Positions 36,748-46,571 of a stretch of 64,000 nt of DNA are shown here, piece after piece (the first letter of the stretch is position 1; each line of letters begins with the position of its first letter). The notes beneath the pieces are model-generated. The model did no database searches. It was not told the origin of the DNA and saw only the letters and a list, made by a program, of their open reading frames with translations. Made by a program: the position numbers and the translations under genes. The stretch comes from Bifidobacterium sp. ESL0790 (GTDB lineage: Bacteria > Actinomycetota > Actinomycetes > Actinomycetales > Bifidobacteriaceae), in NCBI RefSeq assembly GCF_029395435.1, contig NZ_CP113915.1, positions 2,046,001 to 2,110,000 on the forward strand. Direction: 5' to 3'.

Positions 36748-37836
36748 ATGGAAACGACATCAGACAATATTGAAGTATCAGATGCCGCGTCTCTGTCTAA
36801 TAAGCGTAAGCCACGCCTGTTTTACCTAGATTGGGTACGTGCTCTTTCTGTGATATTGATCGTCATCACACATTTCGACAATACCTACCCTTCAGTACGC
36901 CATATATTCTTCAATACCCCATTTGGCATATACATCGGAGATCTGGGCGTATCCCAATTCTTCATCATCTCTGGTGCTGCGTTGATGTATAACTACGAGG
37001 ACAGCGAGCACCTGAATCTTAAAATCTTCTATTGGAAGCGCTTCAAATCCATTTATCCGATGTTTTGGATCGCCTTCATCATCGCCAATATTTATTTGCT
37101 GCTCACCATGGGCTCTGGAATTGTCAACAAAGCGCCGAAATGGACTATCCTGCTCTCTGCAATAGGCATGGATGGATACTTGGCAAACACTGGCCTATCT
37201 ACTTTCTATACGCTCGGCGAATGGTTCCTTGGCTTCATTATCATCTTCTATGTCGCATTCCCCATACTGCGTATCGGCGTCAAAAAGCATCCTTGGATTA
37301 CTGGCATCATCGTTCTTGCTTTGTATGCAGCAACATTGCTCATCAACATTCCTCTTCACGGTATGCCTAAAGCCTTACTACTGACCACACGTCTTCCGGA
37401 AATCCTATTTGGCATGTACTTCGTCCGTTTCATGAAGCAGATCCCACATGTTGTCGGAATCAGTTCGATAGCGCTGTTGGTTCTCCAACAGATTTTCAAG
37501 CCTGTTCGGGGAAATTTGGCAGTGACCCTGATTGGAATATGCTTCTTCCTGACTTTGGTTTGGCTCAGTCACTGGCTCAACAAACAACCGATCCGCAAGG
37601 TTATTGGGTCGTTGTCGAAATATTCCTATGCCATTTTCTTGGTTCATCACCAAGTCATTATTCAAGTATTCTCCGTTGTACACCCTGAAACGCTTGGGCT
37701 AACTAGCGCGTTTGTTCTCTTCTTCGCTGATTTTGTCATCATCATGGCGTTGAGCGTGGCATTACAAAAGCTGAATGGAAAAACAACGTCCTATGTGAAA
37801 GACATGTTCAACCATCCAGCTATTAAGAACTCCTAA
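36748..37836 (+). CDS. Acyltransferase family 3 membrane protein
   Basis: 362 residues with about ten hydrophobic segments and the family's N-terminal pattern RLFYLDWVRALSVILIVITHF, whose His is the presumed catalytic residue, then GVSQFFIISGAAL and FYWKRFKSIYPMFW. Such proteins move acetyl or other acyl groups onto surface sugars. It differs from the two acyltransferase copies at 40.6-43 kb and belongs to another subgroup. Its stop is 19 bp from the convergent epimerase stop. Confidence 0.9.
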   Translation: METTSDNIEVSDAASLSNKRKPRLFYLDWVRALSVILIVITHFDNTYPSVRHIFFNTPFGIYIGDLGVSQFFIISGAALMYNYEDSEHLNLKIFYWKRFKSIYPMFWIAFIIANIYLLLTMGSGIVNKAPKWTILLSAIGMDGYLANTGLSTFYTLGEWFLGFIIIFYVAFPILRIGVKKHPWITGIIVLALYAATLLINIPLHGMPKALLLTTRLPEILFGMYFVRFMKQIPHVVGISSIALLVLQQIFKPVRGNLAVTLIGICFFLTLVWLSHWLNKQPIRKVIGSLSKYSYAIFLVHHQVIIQVFSVVHPETLGLTSAFVLFFADFVIIMALSVALQKLNGKTTSYVKDMFNHPAIKNS

Positions 37837-37855
37837 AGAAAAATCTGTTCGATTC

Positions 37856-38698
37856 CTAGCGCTGAGATTCTCCCATGATCTGGAGAATCTTCGTGTTGTC
37901 GCCCCAAACCCCAGGCGAGTCGTACGGACGATCCGGGAACGCGCCGTATTCGAGCTTGATGTCGAGGTTGTTGTCCTTGATGTAGCGTTCGACACGGTCA
38001 GCCAAGGAGACGGGATTACCAGTGCAGCAGTTGATGATGCCAGTGACCTTGTCTTGGGAGACGACCGCGGCGATCTGCTCGGCGAGGACGTCGACGTTGA
38101 TGAAATCGTATTTGTTCTTGCCCATGGTGAATGGGAACGTCTTCTTGCCATCCTGCGCCGCCTGAAGCAGCTTCGAGAAAATGGAACTCCCCCGCAAGTC
38201 GTCCCCCACGATGTAGTAGGCGCGAATCCACTGAGCAACGGCGTGATGTTCCTCTGCCATCTGCAGCGTTGCCTCACGAAGGGCGTTTTTGGCGATGCCG
38301 TACATGGAGGCGGGCTTGCAAGGCGTGTTCTCATCAATCGCGCCCTCCCAATAACCGACCTCGTGCATCGTGCCCATGACGGCAATCTGCTTCAGACCGC
38401 TGTCTAGCATCTGCTTGATGAAACGATAGTGCCCGGAAAGATCGCCCATATGTGCGTCGGAATTGTGTTTGAACCCGTCGCGCCACGCCATATGCAGACA
38501 GACATCGGGGCTTCCCAGCTCTTCGAACAAATTGTCATTCGGAGCGAAGAGATCAACCGCGACCTGCTTGGCCCGAGGATCCAAATCGTGCGGGTGGCGA
38601 TCGGCTGCGATGACCTCCTGGCCATCATCCAGCAAGGCTTTCACCACATGCCGGCCGATGTAGCCGCTGGCTCCAGTTACAAGAATTCTTTTTGACAT
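37856..38698 (-). CDS. NAD-dependent sugar epimerase/dehydratase
   Basis: 280 residues. Extended-SDR fold with RILVTGASGYIGRHVVKALL at the N-terminus, and a possible catalytic MYGIAKNALRE (Y-x-x-x-K) in the middle. GINCCTGNPVSL-like text (IINCCTGNPVSLADRV) marks the substrate domain. It lacks the length of RmlB (about 340 residues). It probably alters a nucleotide sugar for the polysaccharide; the substrate is unknown. It is transcribed against its neighbours and diverges from the Wzm gene. Confidence 0.87.
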   Translation of the reverse strand: MSKRILVTGASGYIGRHVVKALLDDGQEVIAADRHPHDLDPRAKQVAVDLFAPNDNLFEELGSPDVCLHMAWRDGFKHNSDAHMGDLSGHYRFIKQMLDSGLKQIAVMGTMHEVGYWEGAIDENTPCKPASMYGIAKNALREATLQMAEEHHAVAQWIRAYYIVGDDLRGSSIFSKLLQAAQDGKKTFPFTMGKNKYDFINVDVLAEQIAAVVSQDKVTGIINCCTGNPVSLADRVERYIKDNNLDIKLEYGAFPDRPYDSPGVWGDNTKILQIMGESQR

Positions 38699-38873
38699 AA
38701 TTCCCTACTCTATCAGCGCCGCCATAACGATGTGCCTAGAATTTGTAGAAGAAGTTTGGTTTTTCACAAATCGACCATGGCTCATGGGCTACAGTTCTAT
38801 GCCAGAGCCTAAAATAGGTATGTTCGTTTGTTCGCTTGATTAGGTTAAGACAGCGAAGGTATGAAAGGTCACG
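38699..38873. promoter_or_regulatory. Divergent promoter region, epimerase / ABC exporter
   Basis: A 175-bp gap between divergent genes, with no palindromic operator seen. A GAAAGGTC site precedes the exporter ATG. Confidence 0.35.
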
Positions 38874-39737
38874 ATGAGTACAAAGTCTGACGTCATCTCA
38901 CGCCCTGGCACTAGCAAAGGGCTGTTTGGCGTATTTCGCTACCGCTATCTGCTCAAGCTATTGGTGAAGAAAGAAGTCCGCATCCGCTACCGCGGCTCCT
39001 GGCTCGGCATGGTCTGGACCTACATAAAGCCCCTCACGCAGTTCTTGGTCTTCTACGTGGCCATGGGTATCTTCATGGGCATGGGACGTTCCGGGAACCT
39101 TCAGGTGTATCCTGTTTATCTTTTCAGCGCCGTCATCGTCACCAACTTCTTCACTGAAGCGTTCGGCAACTGCACGCGCTCGATTCTTAGCAATACCGGA
39201 CTGATTCAGAAAATCTACCTGCCCAGGGAATTGTTCCCCTTGGCATCGTTACGTGTTGCGTTCGTCCATTTCTTCCCACAACTTGTGATTCTTCTGCTCG
39301 GGGCTGCCATCACCGGCTGGAGACCCGACATCAAGGGACTCATCATCGCCATTATCGGCTTCGCGGCTCTTTGCTGTTTCGCATTCGGATTGGGACTCTT
39401 CTTCGGATCAATCAACGTCTTCTACAGGGACGCCGAGAACATCACCGACCTTGTCGCCATGATCGCGCCCTGGGCCGCCCCTTGCTTCTACCCATGGACC
39501 ATGGTCGCCGCGCATGTGCCAAGGTGGCTGTTGGAACTCTACTTCGCAAACCCGATCGCGGTTTGTGTGGAATCTTTCCATCGTGGTTTCTGGTGGGGCG
39601 CGACCGACGAGGCTTTCCAGTTCTCGGGGTCCTGGGTCATGAGGCTTGGCGTAAGCCTGCTTGTCTCCCTGTTCTGCCTTGTCGTCGGAGAGTTGACCTT
39701 CAAGCATCTCGAAGGCCGTTTTGCACAGGAGCTTTAA
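38874..39737 (+). CDS. Polysaccharide ABC exporter, permease (Wzm/RgpC type)
   Basis: 287 residues with six hydrophobic segments. The N-terminus RYLLKLLVKKEVRIRYRGSWLGMVWTYIKP is the hallmark of ABC-2 polysaccharide permeases, and FFGSINVFYRDAENI and PWTMVAAHVP follow. Together with the ATPase gene, which starts one base after its stop, it would export the lipid-linked polymer across the membrane. The tight spacing shows they are co-translated. Confidence 0.94.
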   Translation: MSTKSDVISRPGTSKGLFGVFRYRYLLKLLVKKEVRIRYRGSWLGMVWTYIKPLTQFLVFYVAMGIFMGMGRSGNLQVYPVYLFSAVIVTNFFTEAFGNCTRSILSNTGLIQKIYLPRELFPLASLRVAFVHFFPQLVILLLGAAITGWRPDIKGLIIAIIGFAALCCFAFGLGLFFGSINVFYRDAENITDLVAMIAPWAAPCFYPWTMVAAHVPRWLLELYFANPIAVCVESFHRGFWWGATDEAFQFSGSWVMRLGVSLLVSLFCLVVGELTFKHLEGRFAQEL

Positions 39738-39738
39738 T

Positions 39739-40509
39739 ATGAACCAGTCAAAGAAAAAACGTTTAAGCCTTCCTGATGATGTTGCCATTCGCGTCGATGA
39801 TGTCAGCAAGCATTTCTCACTTCGCGCCAATTCCTCCATCAAGGAATCAATCGTCAAGTTGTTCACTCCCAAGAAGAAGCGCATCAAACCAGAGCTTTTC
39901 CATGCACTTGACAACATTTCCTTCGACATCAAGCGCAGCGAGACCGTCGGTCTTATCGGGGTCAACGGGTCTGGCAAATCCACGATGCTGAAGATGATTT
40001 CTGGAGTGATGCAGCCTGATTCCGGAGACGTCTTGATTCGAGGCCGTCTCGCCGGTCTTATTGAAGTCGGCGCCGGATTCGCGCAGGACCTTACCGGCCG
40101 TGAGAACGTATACCTCAACGGTGCCATCCTGGGACTTTCCGAGCAGGAAATCAACGAACGATATGATGACATCGTGGCGTTCAGCGGCATCGAATCGTTT
40201 ATGGACACGGAAGTGAAGTTCTATTCCTCCGGCATGTTCCTTCGTCTCGCGTTTGCGGTAGCGGTATACAGCAATCCCGACATCTTCCTCATCGACGAAA
40301 TTCTCGCCGTCGGCGACGAGGCCTTCCAGAAAAAGTGCATTGAGCGGCTCAAGGAGCAGCAAAAGCAAGGCCAGACCATGGTCATCGTCTCCCATAGCGA
40401 GGACCAGATCAAGCAGCTCTGCCAACGTTGCATCGTCCTTTCGCATTCCCATGTCATCTTCGACGGAGATCCGGAAGAGGCCTTCACCGTGATGCGTCAG
40501 AATGCATAA
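39739..40509 (+). CDS. Polysaccharide ABC exporter, ATPase (Wzt/RgpD type)
   Basis: 256 residues from the ATG at 39739, preceded by CAGGAG inside the end of the permease gene. Walker A GVNGSGKST, signature YSSGMFLRLAFAVAV, Walker B IFLIDEILAVGDEAF and switch IVSHS are present. N-terminal KHFSLRANSSIKESI is typical of Wzt/TagH proteins. It has no C-terminal carbohydrate-binding extension, so export probably does not depend on a capped chain end. Confidence 0.95.
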   Translation: MNQSKKKRLSLPDDVAIRVDDVSKHFSLRANSSIKESIVKLFTPKKKRIKPELFHALDNISFDIKRSETVGLIGVNGSGKSTMLKMISGVMQPDSGDVLIRGRLAGLIEVGAGFAQDLTGRENVYLNGAILGLSEQEINERYDDIVAFSGIESFMDTEVKFYSSGMFLRLAFAVAVYSNPDIFLIDEILAVGDEAFQKKCIERLKEQQKQGQTMVIVSHSEDQIKQLCQRCIVLSHSHVIFDGDPEEAFTVMRQNA

Positions 40510-40513
40510 CTGA

Positions 40514-40557
40514 TTGTTGGGTGTCCGGCAAAACGAATTTTGACGGACACCCAACAA
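40514..40557 (+). terminator. Terminator after the ABC exporter operon
   Basis: Arms TTGTTGGGTGTCCG / CGGACACCCAACAA with an inner CAAAA/TTTTG pair around CGAA, starting four bases past the ATPase stop. The following DNA is AT-rich. Confidence 0.85.
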
Positions 40558-40642
40558 ATAAAAACTCAATCATTAACAACACAAGGATGTGAACTGTTGC
40601 AGGAGTCACTGAGAAGTAATTCCAGTAATCAGAAGAAGGTAA

Positions 40643-41678
40643 TGCACCAGTCGAACTTTGAGCTGCTGCGCATCATAGCCATGCTGATGATTGTTCTTTG
40701 CCACTTTTTCTTCTACAACAAGTTCTCACTTGATCAGCAGCCCATGAGGCCGAAGCGAATCGTTCTGAAAACTTTCCTAGCGAGTCAGGGAAGGGTTGGA
40801 CTCGATATATTCTTTGCCATTTCCATCTGGTTCCTCTGCAAACCGAATCACCAAATCCATTTCCACGACTCAGCCAGACGTGCATGGGTCCTGGAGCGCA
40901 CACTTCTGTTTTGGTCGCTTGTTCTGACGATTGTTTGCTTTGCAACACGAATCCTACCGGTGACGGCACGGTCTATTCTGAATGCGATTTTCCCTACCGC
41001 AACCTGTGATTGGGGCTACGCGACCTCGTATATCTTCATCCTTCTTCTGCTGCCTTCCATCAATCAGGGCATCAGCCGTCTGAGCCAAAGGCAACACCTG
41101 TGCATGTGTGTCGTTCTTCTTGTCTTTGGACCAGTCTTTGGAGTGATACCTGGCTTTAACCATCAGATGGCGGCAAGCGGTCCATCGCGTTCCTCTGCCT
41201 TGTCGTATTTGTCACCTACCTTCGGTGGCATCACGAGCAATTCCCCGGTATCCTCATCGGTTTGGCCTGCCTCGCAGTTGGTTATGCGATCATAGGTGCG
41301 GAAACGTATATCGGATTCCAAATCTATGAAATGTTGGACATGGGCATTTTGGCGGAGACCTTCGGCTGGTTCACACTTGCTTCTCATTTGCATTTTTCCA
41401 GTCGCTTCGTCAACTGGATTGCATCGCATGTGTTTGCTATTTACCTGATCACTGAATTCATCCCCGTCAGAAATTGGCTGTGGGGCAGCATATTTGATTA
41501 TGGTCCCTATTACCACGGACTCATGTCTATTCTTTACCCGATAACAGTGACGCTATTCGTATGTGTTGCATGCATTCTACTCGACATTGTGAAATCGACG
41601 GTCTTCAAGATTACTGTTGACCGCCACGAGGGCCACCGGTTTGAATTACTCTGGTCAAAAACACCTAAAGTGTCATAA
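40643..41678 (+). pseudogene. Frameshifted acyltransferase family 3 gene
   Basis: The first part (from the ATG at 40643, QSNFELLRIIAMLMIVLCHF) reads in one frame to about 41170. It then matches the intact neighbour only in another frame (FLCLVVFVTYLRWHHEQ onward to the stop at 41678). In frame, the first part runs instead to a premature stop at 41295. A single-base loss or two-base gain between about 41160 and 41190 explains this. The sequence is otherwise well preserved, so inactivation looks recent, or it is a sequencing error. The intact homologue begins 117 bp downstream. Confidence 0.85.
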
Positions 41679-41794
41679 ATAAAGACAGGAATAAAGAGAA
41701 GAAAAATATCAGTTAGATAAGCAGCAGATTGTCCATTATGATATGTAAACAGATATCGGAGTTGATAGTTGATAGGTAGGTATAGGAGGCAGTA

Positions 41795-42973
41795 GTGAAG
41801 AAATCCGCAGAACCCAAGTATGCGACACGGCAGTCCAACTTCGAGTTACTGCGTATCGTGGCCATGGCAATGATTGTCATGCATCACTTCTTCTACTGGA
41901 ACAAATTTCCGCTGTACTTACAGCCACTAGGTAAAAAAAGACTTTTCATCCAAACTTTTCTCGCCACCGAAGGGCGCGTTGGCGTAGATCTGTTTTTCGC
42001 AATCTCCATTTGGTTCTTATGCAAGCCGCATCGTCAAATCACATTGCATAGCACTGCAAAGCGCGCTTGGATTTTAGAACGCACACTACTGTTCTGGTCA
42101 ATTCTTTTAGGCGTTATAAGTTTGGTATTTAAACTCACTCCTATTAGGGCTTCGATTTTCATAGAAATGTTTCTGCCACTACTGAGTTATCACTGGTGGT
42201 ACGCGACGATATATGTGCTTATTCTCTTATTGCTACCTATGCTGGTCAAAGGTTTAAGTAGTTTAACACAACGACAACACTTCGCATTAGTTTGCATAAT
42301 TCTCTTTATGGGACCCTTCATCGGAGATATACCTGGACTTTACAACTCCATAATCAACGACGACATTCTCGAAATGCTTTGCTTGCTGATACTGGTCTGC
42401 TATATCCGTTGGTACCACGAGCAACTATCCTCCGTTTGGACAGGTTTTGGATGTCTTGTATTAGGTTACCTTGTCATTGGCCTTCAAGATCTGACTGCTT
42501 ATACAGCATTCCCGCAGACACCATTTAACGCCATTTTCCCGAAGATGCTGAATCTCGGCATCCTCGTGCAAGCGTTCGGATGGTTTATACTCTTTTCGCA
42601 TCTCCATTTCCACAGCAAGATCATCAACTGGACTGCGTCGCATGTCTTCGCCATCTATCTCATTACCGAATTCGTGCCTATTCGAGATTGGTTGTGGAAA
42701 AGCATGTTTGACTACGAACCGTATTATCGCAGCAGAATCATGTGTGCGTTGTATCCGATAGGCGTAGTTTTGCTCGTCTGCATCGTCTGCATCCTGCTGG
42801 ATGTCGTGAAATCGGTTATTTTCAAACTCACCGTGGATAGAAACAAGGGTCATTGGTTTGAACTCGCGTGGAATCACGCAAGCGAGTTCCTGAACAAGAG
42901 AAATCAAGCGGCTCGAATCCAGAATACAAAAACCAATCAGAACGCTTCCGTAAAAGAAACCTCTCAACACTGA
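41795..42973 (+). CDS. Acyltransferase family 3 membrane protein (intact copy)
   Basis: 392 residues from a GTG start with AGGAGG upstream. The family pattern is QSNFELLRIVAMAMIVMHHFFYWN, then GRVGVDLFFAISIWFLCK, with about ten hydrophobic segments and a charged C-terminal tail. It resembles WzyE-free O-acetyltransferases of surface polysaccharide loci. It is collinear with the broken copy upstream and more AT-rich than flanking housekeeping genes. Confidence 0.9.
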   Translation: MKKSAEPKYATRQSNFELLRIVAMAMIVMHHFFYWNKFPLYLQPLGKKRLFIQTFLATEGRVGVDLFFAISIWFLCKPHRQITLHSTAKRAWILERTLLFWSILLGVISLVFKLTPIRASIFIEMFLPLLSYHWWYATIYVLILLLLPMLVKGLSSLTQRQHFALVCIILFMGPFIGDIPGLYNSIINDDILEMLCLLILVCYIRWYHEQLSSVWTGFGCLVLGYLVIGLQDLTAYTAFPQTPFNAIFPKMLNLGILVQAFGWFILFSHLHFHSKIINWTASHVFAIYLITEFVPIRDWLWKSMFDYEPYYRSRIMCALYPIGVVLLVCIVCILLDVVKSVIFKLTVDRNKGHWFELAWNHASEFLNKRNQAARIQNTKTNQNASVKETSQH

Positions 42974-43027
42974 TATTTGTGTCTGAACCTTGTAATTATC
43001 CAGCGGCCGCCCTCATGGTTCACATAA

Positions 43028-44065
<1,038 letters not shown>

Positions 44066-44146
44066 TTCGCTGCGCGCCGTCCGCAAGGTGTGGCGCGCAC
44101 TGTCTTCATCAGTTCGGCAATCACGAAAACGCAAACGAGGCAAGAT

Positions 44147-45595
44147 ATGGCATTTGAATTCGAGAAGGACCTGAAGGTCACCAAGACGAACATTCCGGGG
44201 CTCTTGGTGTTCGACCTGCCGGTGCACGGCGACAACCGCGGCTGGTTCAAGGAGAACTGGCAGCGCGCCAAGATGACCGCGCTCGGTCTGCCCGACTTCG
44301 GGCCGGTGCAGAACAACATCAGCTACAACGCCAAGAAGGGCGTCACGCGCGGCATCCACGCCGAGCCTTGGGACAAGTACATCTCCATCGCCGCCGGCTC
44401 GATCTTCGGCGCGTGGGTGGATCTGCGTCCCGGCGAAAGCTTCGGGCAGGTCTACACCACCCGTCTTGACCCGTCGCGTGCAATCTACGTCCCTCGTGGC
44501 GTGGGCAACAGTTTCCAGGCCTTGCAGGACGGCACGGTCTATACCTACCTCGTTAACGCGCACTGGTCGCTTGAGCAAAAGAAGACCTACACCTTCGTCA
44601 ACCTCGCTGACCCCGACCTGCATATCGAATGGCCGATTCCGCTCTCGGAAAGCGAGCGTAGCGAGGCCGACCTGCACCACCCGATGCTCAAGGACGCCAA
44701 GCCCATGGCTCCCAAGCGCACGCTGGTGACCGGTTGCAACGGACAGCTGGGACATGCGATTCGCGATTATGCCGAAAAGAACGATATCGAAGGATTCGAG
44801 TTCGTTGATTCCGACACATTCGATATCGCCAACACCAGCGTCTACGACAATTACGATTGGGACCTCTACGGCACCATCATCAATGCTGCCGCCTTCACCG
44901 CCGTAGATAAGGCGGAGACTCCAGAGGGCCGCAAGACCGCTTGGCGTACCAACGTCCAAGGTGTCGCGAACCTCTCCAAGGTCGCCACTCGTCATGGAAT
45001 CACTTTGGTCCACATTTCCAGCGATTACGTGTTCGACGGAACAGTTGATAAGCATTCCGAAGATGAAGGATTCGCGCCTTTGGGCGTCTATGGCCAGACC
45101 AAAGCCGCTGCCGACGCCATCATCTCGACGGTTCCTCGTCACTACATCATCCGCTCGAGCTGGATTGTCGGCGATGGCAAGAACTTCGTGACGCGTATGC
45201 TCGGCTTGGCCGAACAAGCGGCCGAAACCCATAAGCAGACCGCCCAGGCTCCAAGCGACCAAAGCGGCCGCCTGACCTTCGTGGCTGATCTGGTCAAGGG
45301 ATTGTTCCATCTTCTCGACAACAACTGCGAGTACGGCACGTACAACCTCACCGGCGCCGGTCGCGTGGCCTCTTGGTACGACATTGCGGCCAAGATCTTC
45401 GAAATGGAAGGCGTCGATACGAAATACATCGATGCGAACTCAGTTGACACGTACGCCGCTCAGACCGGCGGTTCGCGTCGTCCGCACCATTGCGCGCTGG
45501 ACCTCAGCAAAATTCGCGCAACCGGGTTCGAGCCTGCCGACTGGGAGCTTCTCCTGGATCAGTACGTGGCTAAGCGCAAACAGAATCAGGACTAA
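44147..45595 (+). CDS. rmlCD: Bifunctional dTDP-4-keto-rhamnose 3,5-epimerase / reductase
   Basis: 482 residues from the ATG at 44147, preceded by AGGCAAG; a longer frame from 44090 has no site. Residues about 1-190 are an RmlC cupin: GDNRGWFKENW, GVTRGIHAEPWDKY and YVPRGVGNSFQAL. Residues about 205-482 are RmlD: KRTLVTGCNGQLGHAI, ISSDYVFDG, YGQTKAAAD and NLTGAGRVASWYDIA. It performs the last two steps to dTDP-rhamnose in one chain. Such fusions are known in bifidobacteria and some other actinobacteria. Confidence 0.95.
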   Translation: MAFEFEKDLKVTKTNIPGLLVFDLPVHGDNRGWFKENWQRAKMTALGLPDFGPVQNNISYNAKKGVTRGIHAEPWDKYISIAAGSIFGAWVDLRPGESFGQVYTTRLDPSRAIYVPRGVGNSFQALQDGTVYTYLVNAHWSLEQKKTYTFVNLADPDLHIEWPIPLSESERSEADLHHPMLKDAKPMAPKRTLVTGCNGQLGHAIRDYAEKNDIEGFEFVDSDTFDIANTSVYDNYDWDLYGTIINAAAFTAVDKAETPEGRKTAWRTNVQGVANLSKVATRHGITLVHISSDYVFDGTVDKHSEDEGFAPLGVYGQTKAAADAIISTVPRHYIIRSSWIVGDGKNFVTRMLGLAEQAAETHKQTAQAPSDQSGRLTFVADLVKGLFHLLDNNCEYGTYNLTGAGRVASWYDIAAKIFEMEGVDTKYIDANSVDTYAAQTGGSRRPHHCALDLSKIRATGFEPADWELLLDQYVAKRKQNQD

Positions 45596-45604
45596 GGAGA
45601 TTCC

Positions 45605-46492
45605 ATGAAAGGCATTATTCTTGCGGGCGGCTCAGGAACCCGACTTTACCCGCTGACGACCGTGACGTCGAAGCAGCTGCTGCCCGTCTACAACAAGCCA
45701 ATGATCTACTACCCGATGAGCGTGCTCATGCTCGCGGGGATTCGCGACATTCTCGTGATTTCCACGCCACATGACCTGCCGAATTTCGAGCGCTTGCTTG
45801 GCGACGGCAGCCAGTTCGGACTCAACCTTTCCTACAAGGTGCAGCCTAGCCCCGATGGACTCGCGCAGGCCTTCATCCTTGGCGAGGACTTCATCCAGGG
45901 CGATTCGTGCGCCTTGGTGCTCGGCGACAACATCTTCTACGGCAACGGCCTGAGCCAGGTGCTCAAGCGCGCCGCCAAAGTGGAACATGGCGCTTCCGTG
46001 TTCGGCTATTACGTCGATGACCCGGAACGCTATGGCGTCGTTGAGTTCGACAAGAACCACAAAGCGGTAAGCATCGTCGAGAAGCCAGAGCATCCGGCTT
46101 CGAACTACGCGGTGACCGGCCTCTACTTCTACGACAACCGTGTCGTCGACTTCGCCAAGCAGGTCAAGCCATCGGCTCGAGGTGAGCTTGAAATCACCGA
46201 CCTCAACAAGATGTATCTGGAGGACGACTCGCTCAACGTCATGACGCTGGGCCGTGGCTACGCATGGCTCGACACCGGCACCATGGACTCGCTTTACGAG
46301 GCCGGAGAATTCGTGCGCACCGTGGAGCGCGCACAGGGCCTGCCGATTGCGGTGCTCGAGGAGATTGCTTACGAGAACAACTGGATCAGCCGCGACCAAC
46401 TGCTCGAAGCCGCCCACAAATACGGCAAGAGCCCCTACGGTCAGCATCTGCTGCAAGTGGCTGAAGACAAAATCATCATGTCGAATCTGTAG
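45605..46492 (+). CDS. rmlA: Glucose-1-phosphate thymidylyltransferase
   Basis: 295 residues. The nucleotidyltransferase signature [16 protein letters not shown] with [16 protein letters not shown], then [12 protein letters not shown], and [19 protein letters not shown]. It makes dTDP-glucose, the first step of the rhamnose pathway. It starts nine bases after rmlCD, so rmlB-rmlCD-rmlA form one operon that feeds the rhamnosyltransferase and RgpF-like proteins upstream. Confidence 0.97.
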   Translation: MKGIILAGGSGTRLYPLTTVTSKQLLPVYNKPMIYYPMSVLMLAGIRDILVISTPHDLPNFERLLGDGSQFGLNLSYKVQPSPDGLAQAFILGEDFIQGDSCALVLGDNIFYGNGLSQVLKRAAKVEHGASVFGYYVDDPERYGVVEFDKNHKAVSIVEKPEHPASNYAVTGLYFYDNRVVDFAKQVKPSARGELEITDLNKMYLEDDSLNVMTLGRGYAWLDTGTMDSLYEAGEFVRTVERAQGLPIAVLEEIAYENNWISRDQLLEAAHKYGKSPYGQHLLQVAEDKIIMSNL

Positions 46493-46513
46493 AATTCCAC
46501 AGAGACTTTAAAT

Positions 46514-46554
46514 GTTATGGGGGCCCAATCCATTATGGATTGGGCCCCCATAAC
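46514..46554. terminator. Bidirectional terminator between rmlA and the GH25 gene
   Basis: A 41-bp perfect palindrome: 20-bp arms starting GTTATGGGGGCCC around a single central base. It lies between two convergent stops (46492 and 46572) and can serve both strands. Confidence 0.88.
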
Positions 46555-46571
46555 GTTCTCAGATTCGATTA

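Noticed and set aside
41160..41190. Programmed frameshift in the acyltransferase gene
   Set aside because: No slippery heptamer or downstream structure was seen, and the intact paralogue needs no frameshift.
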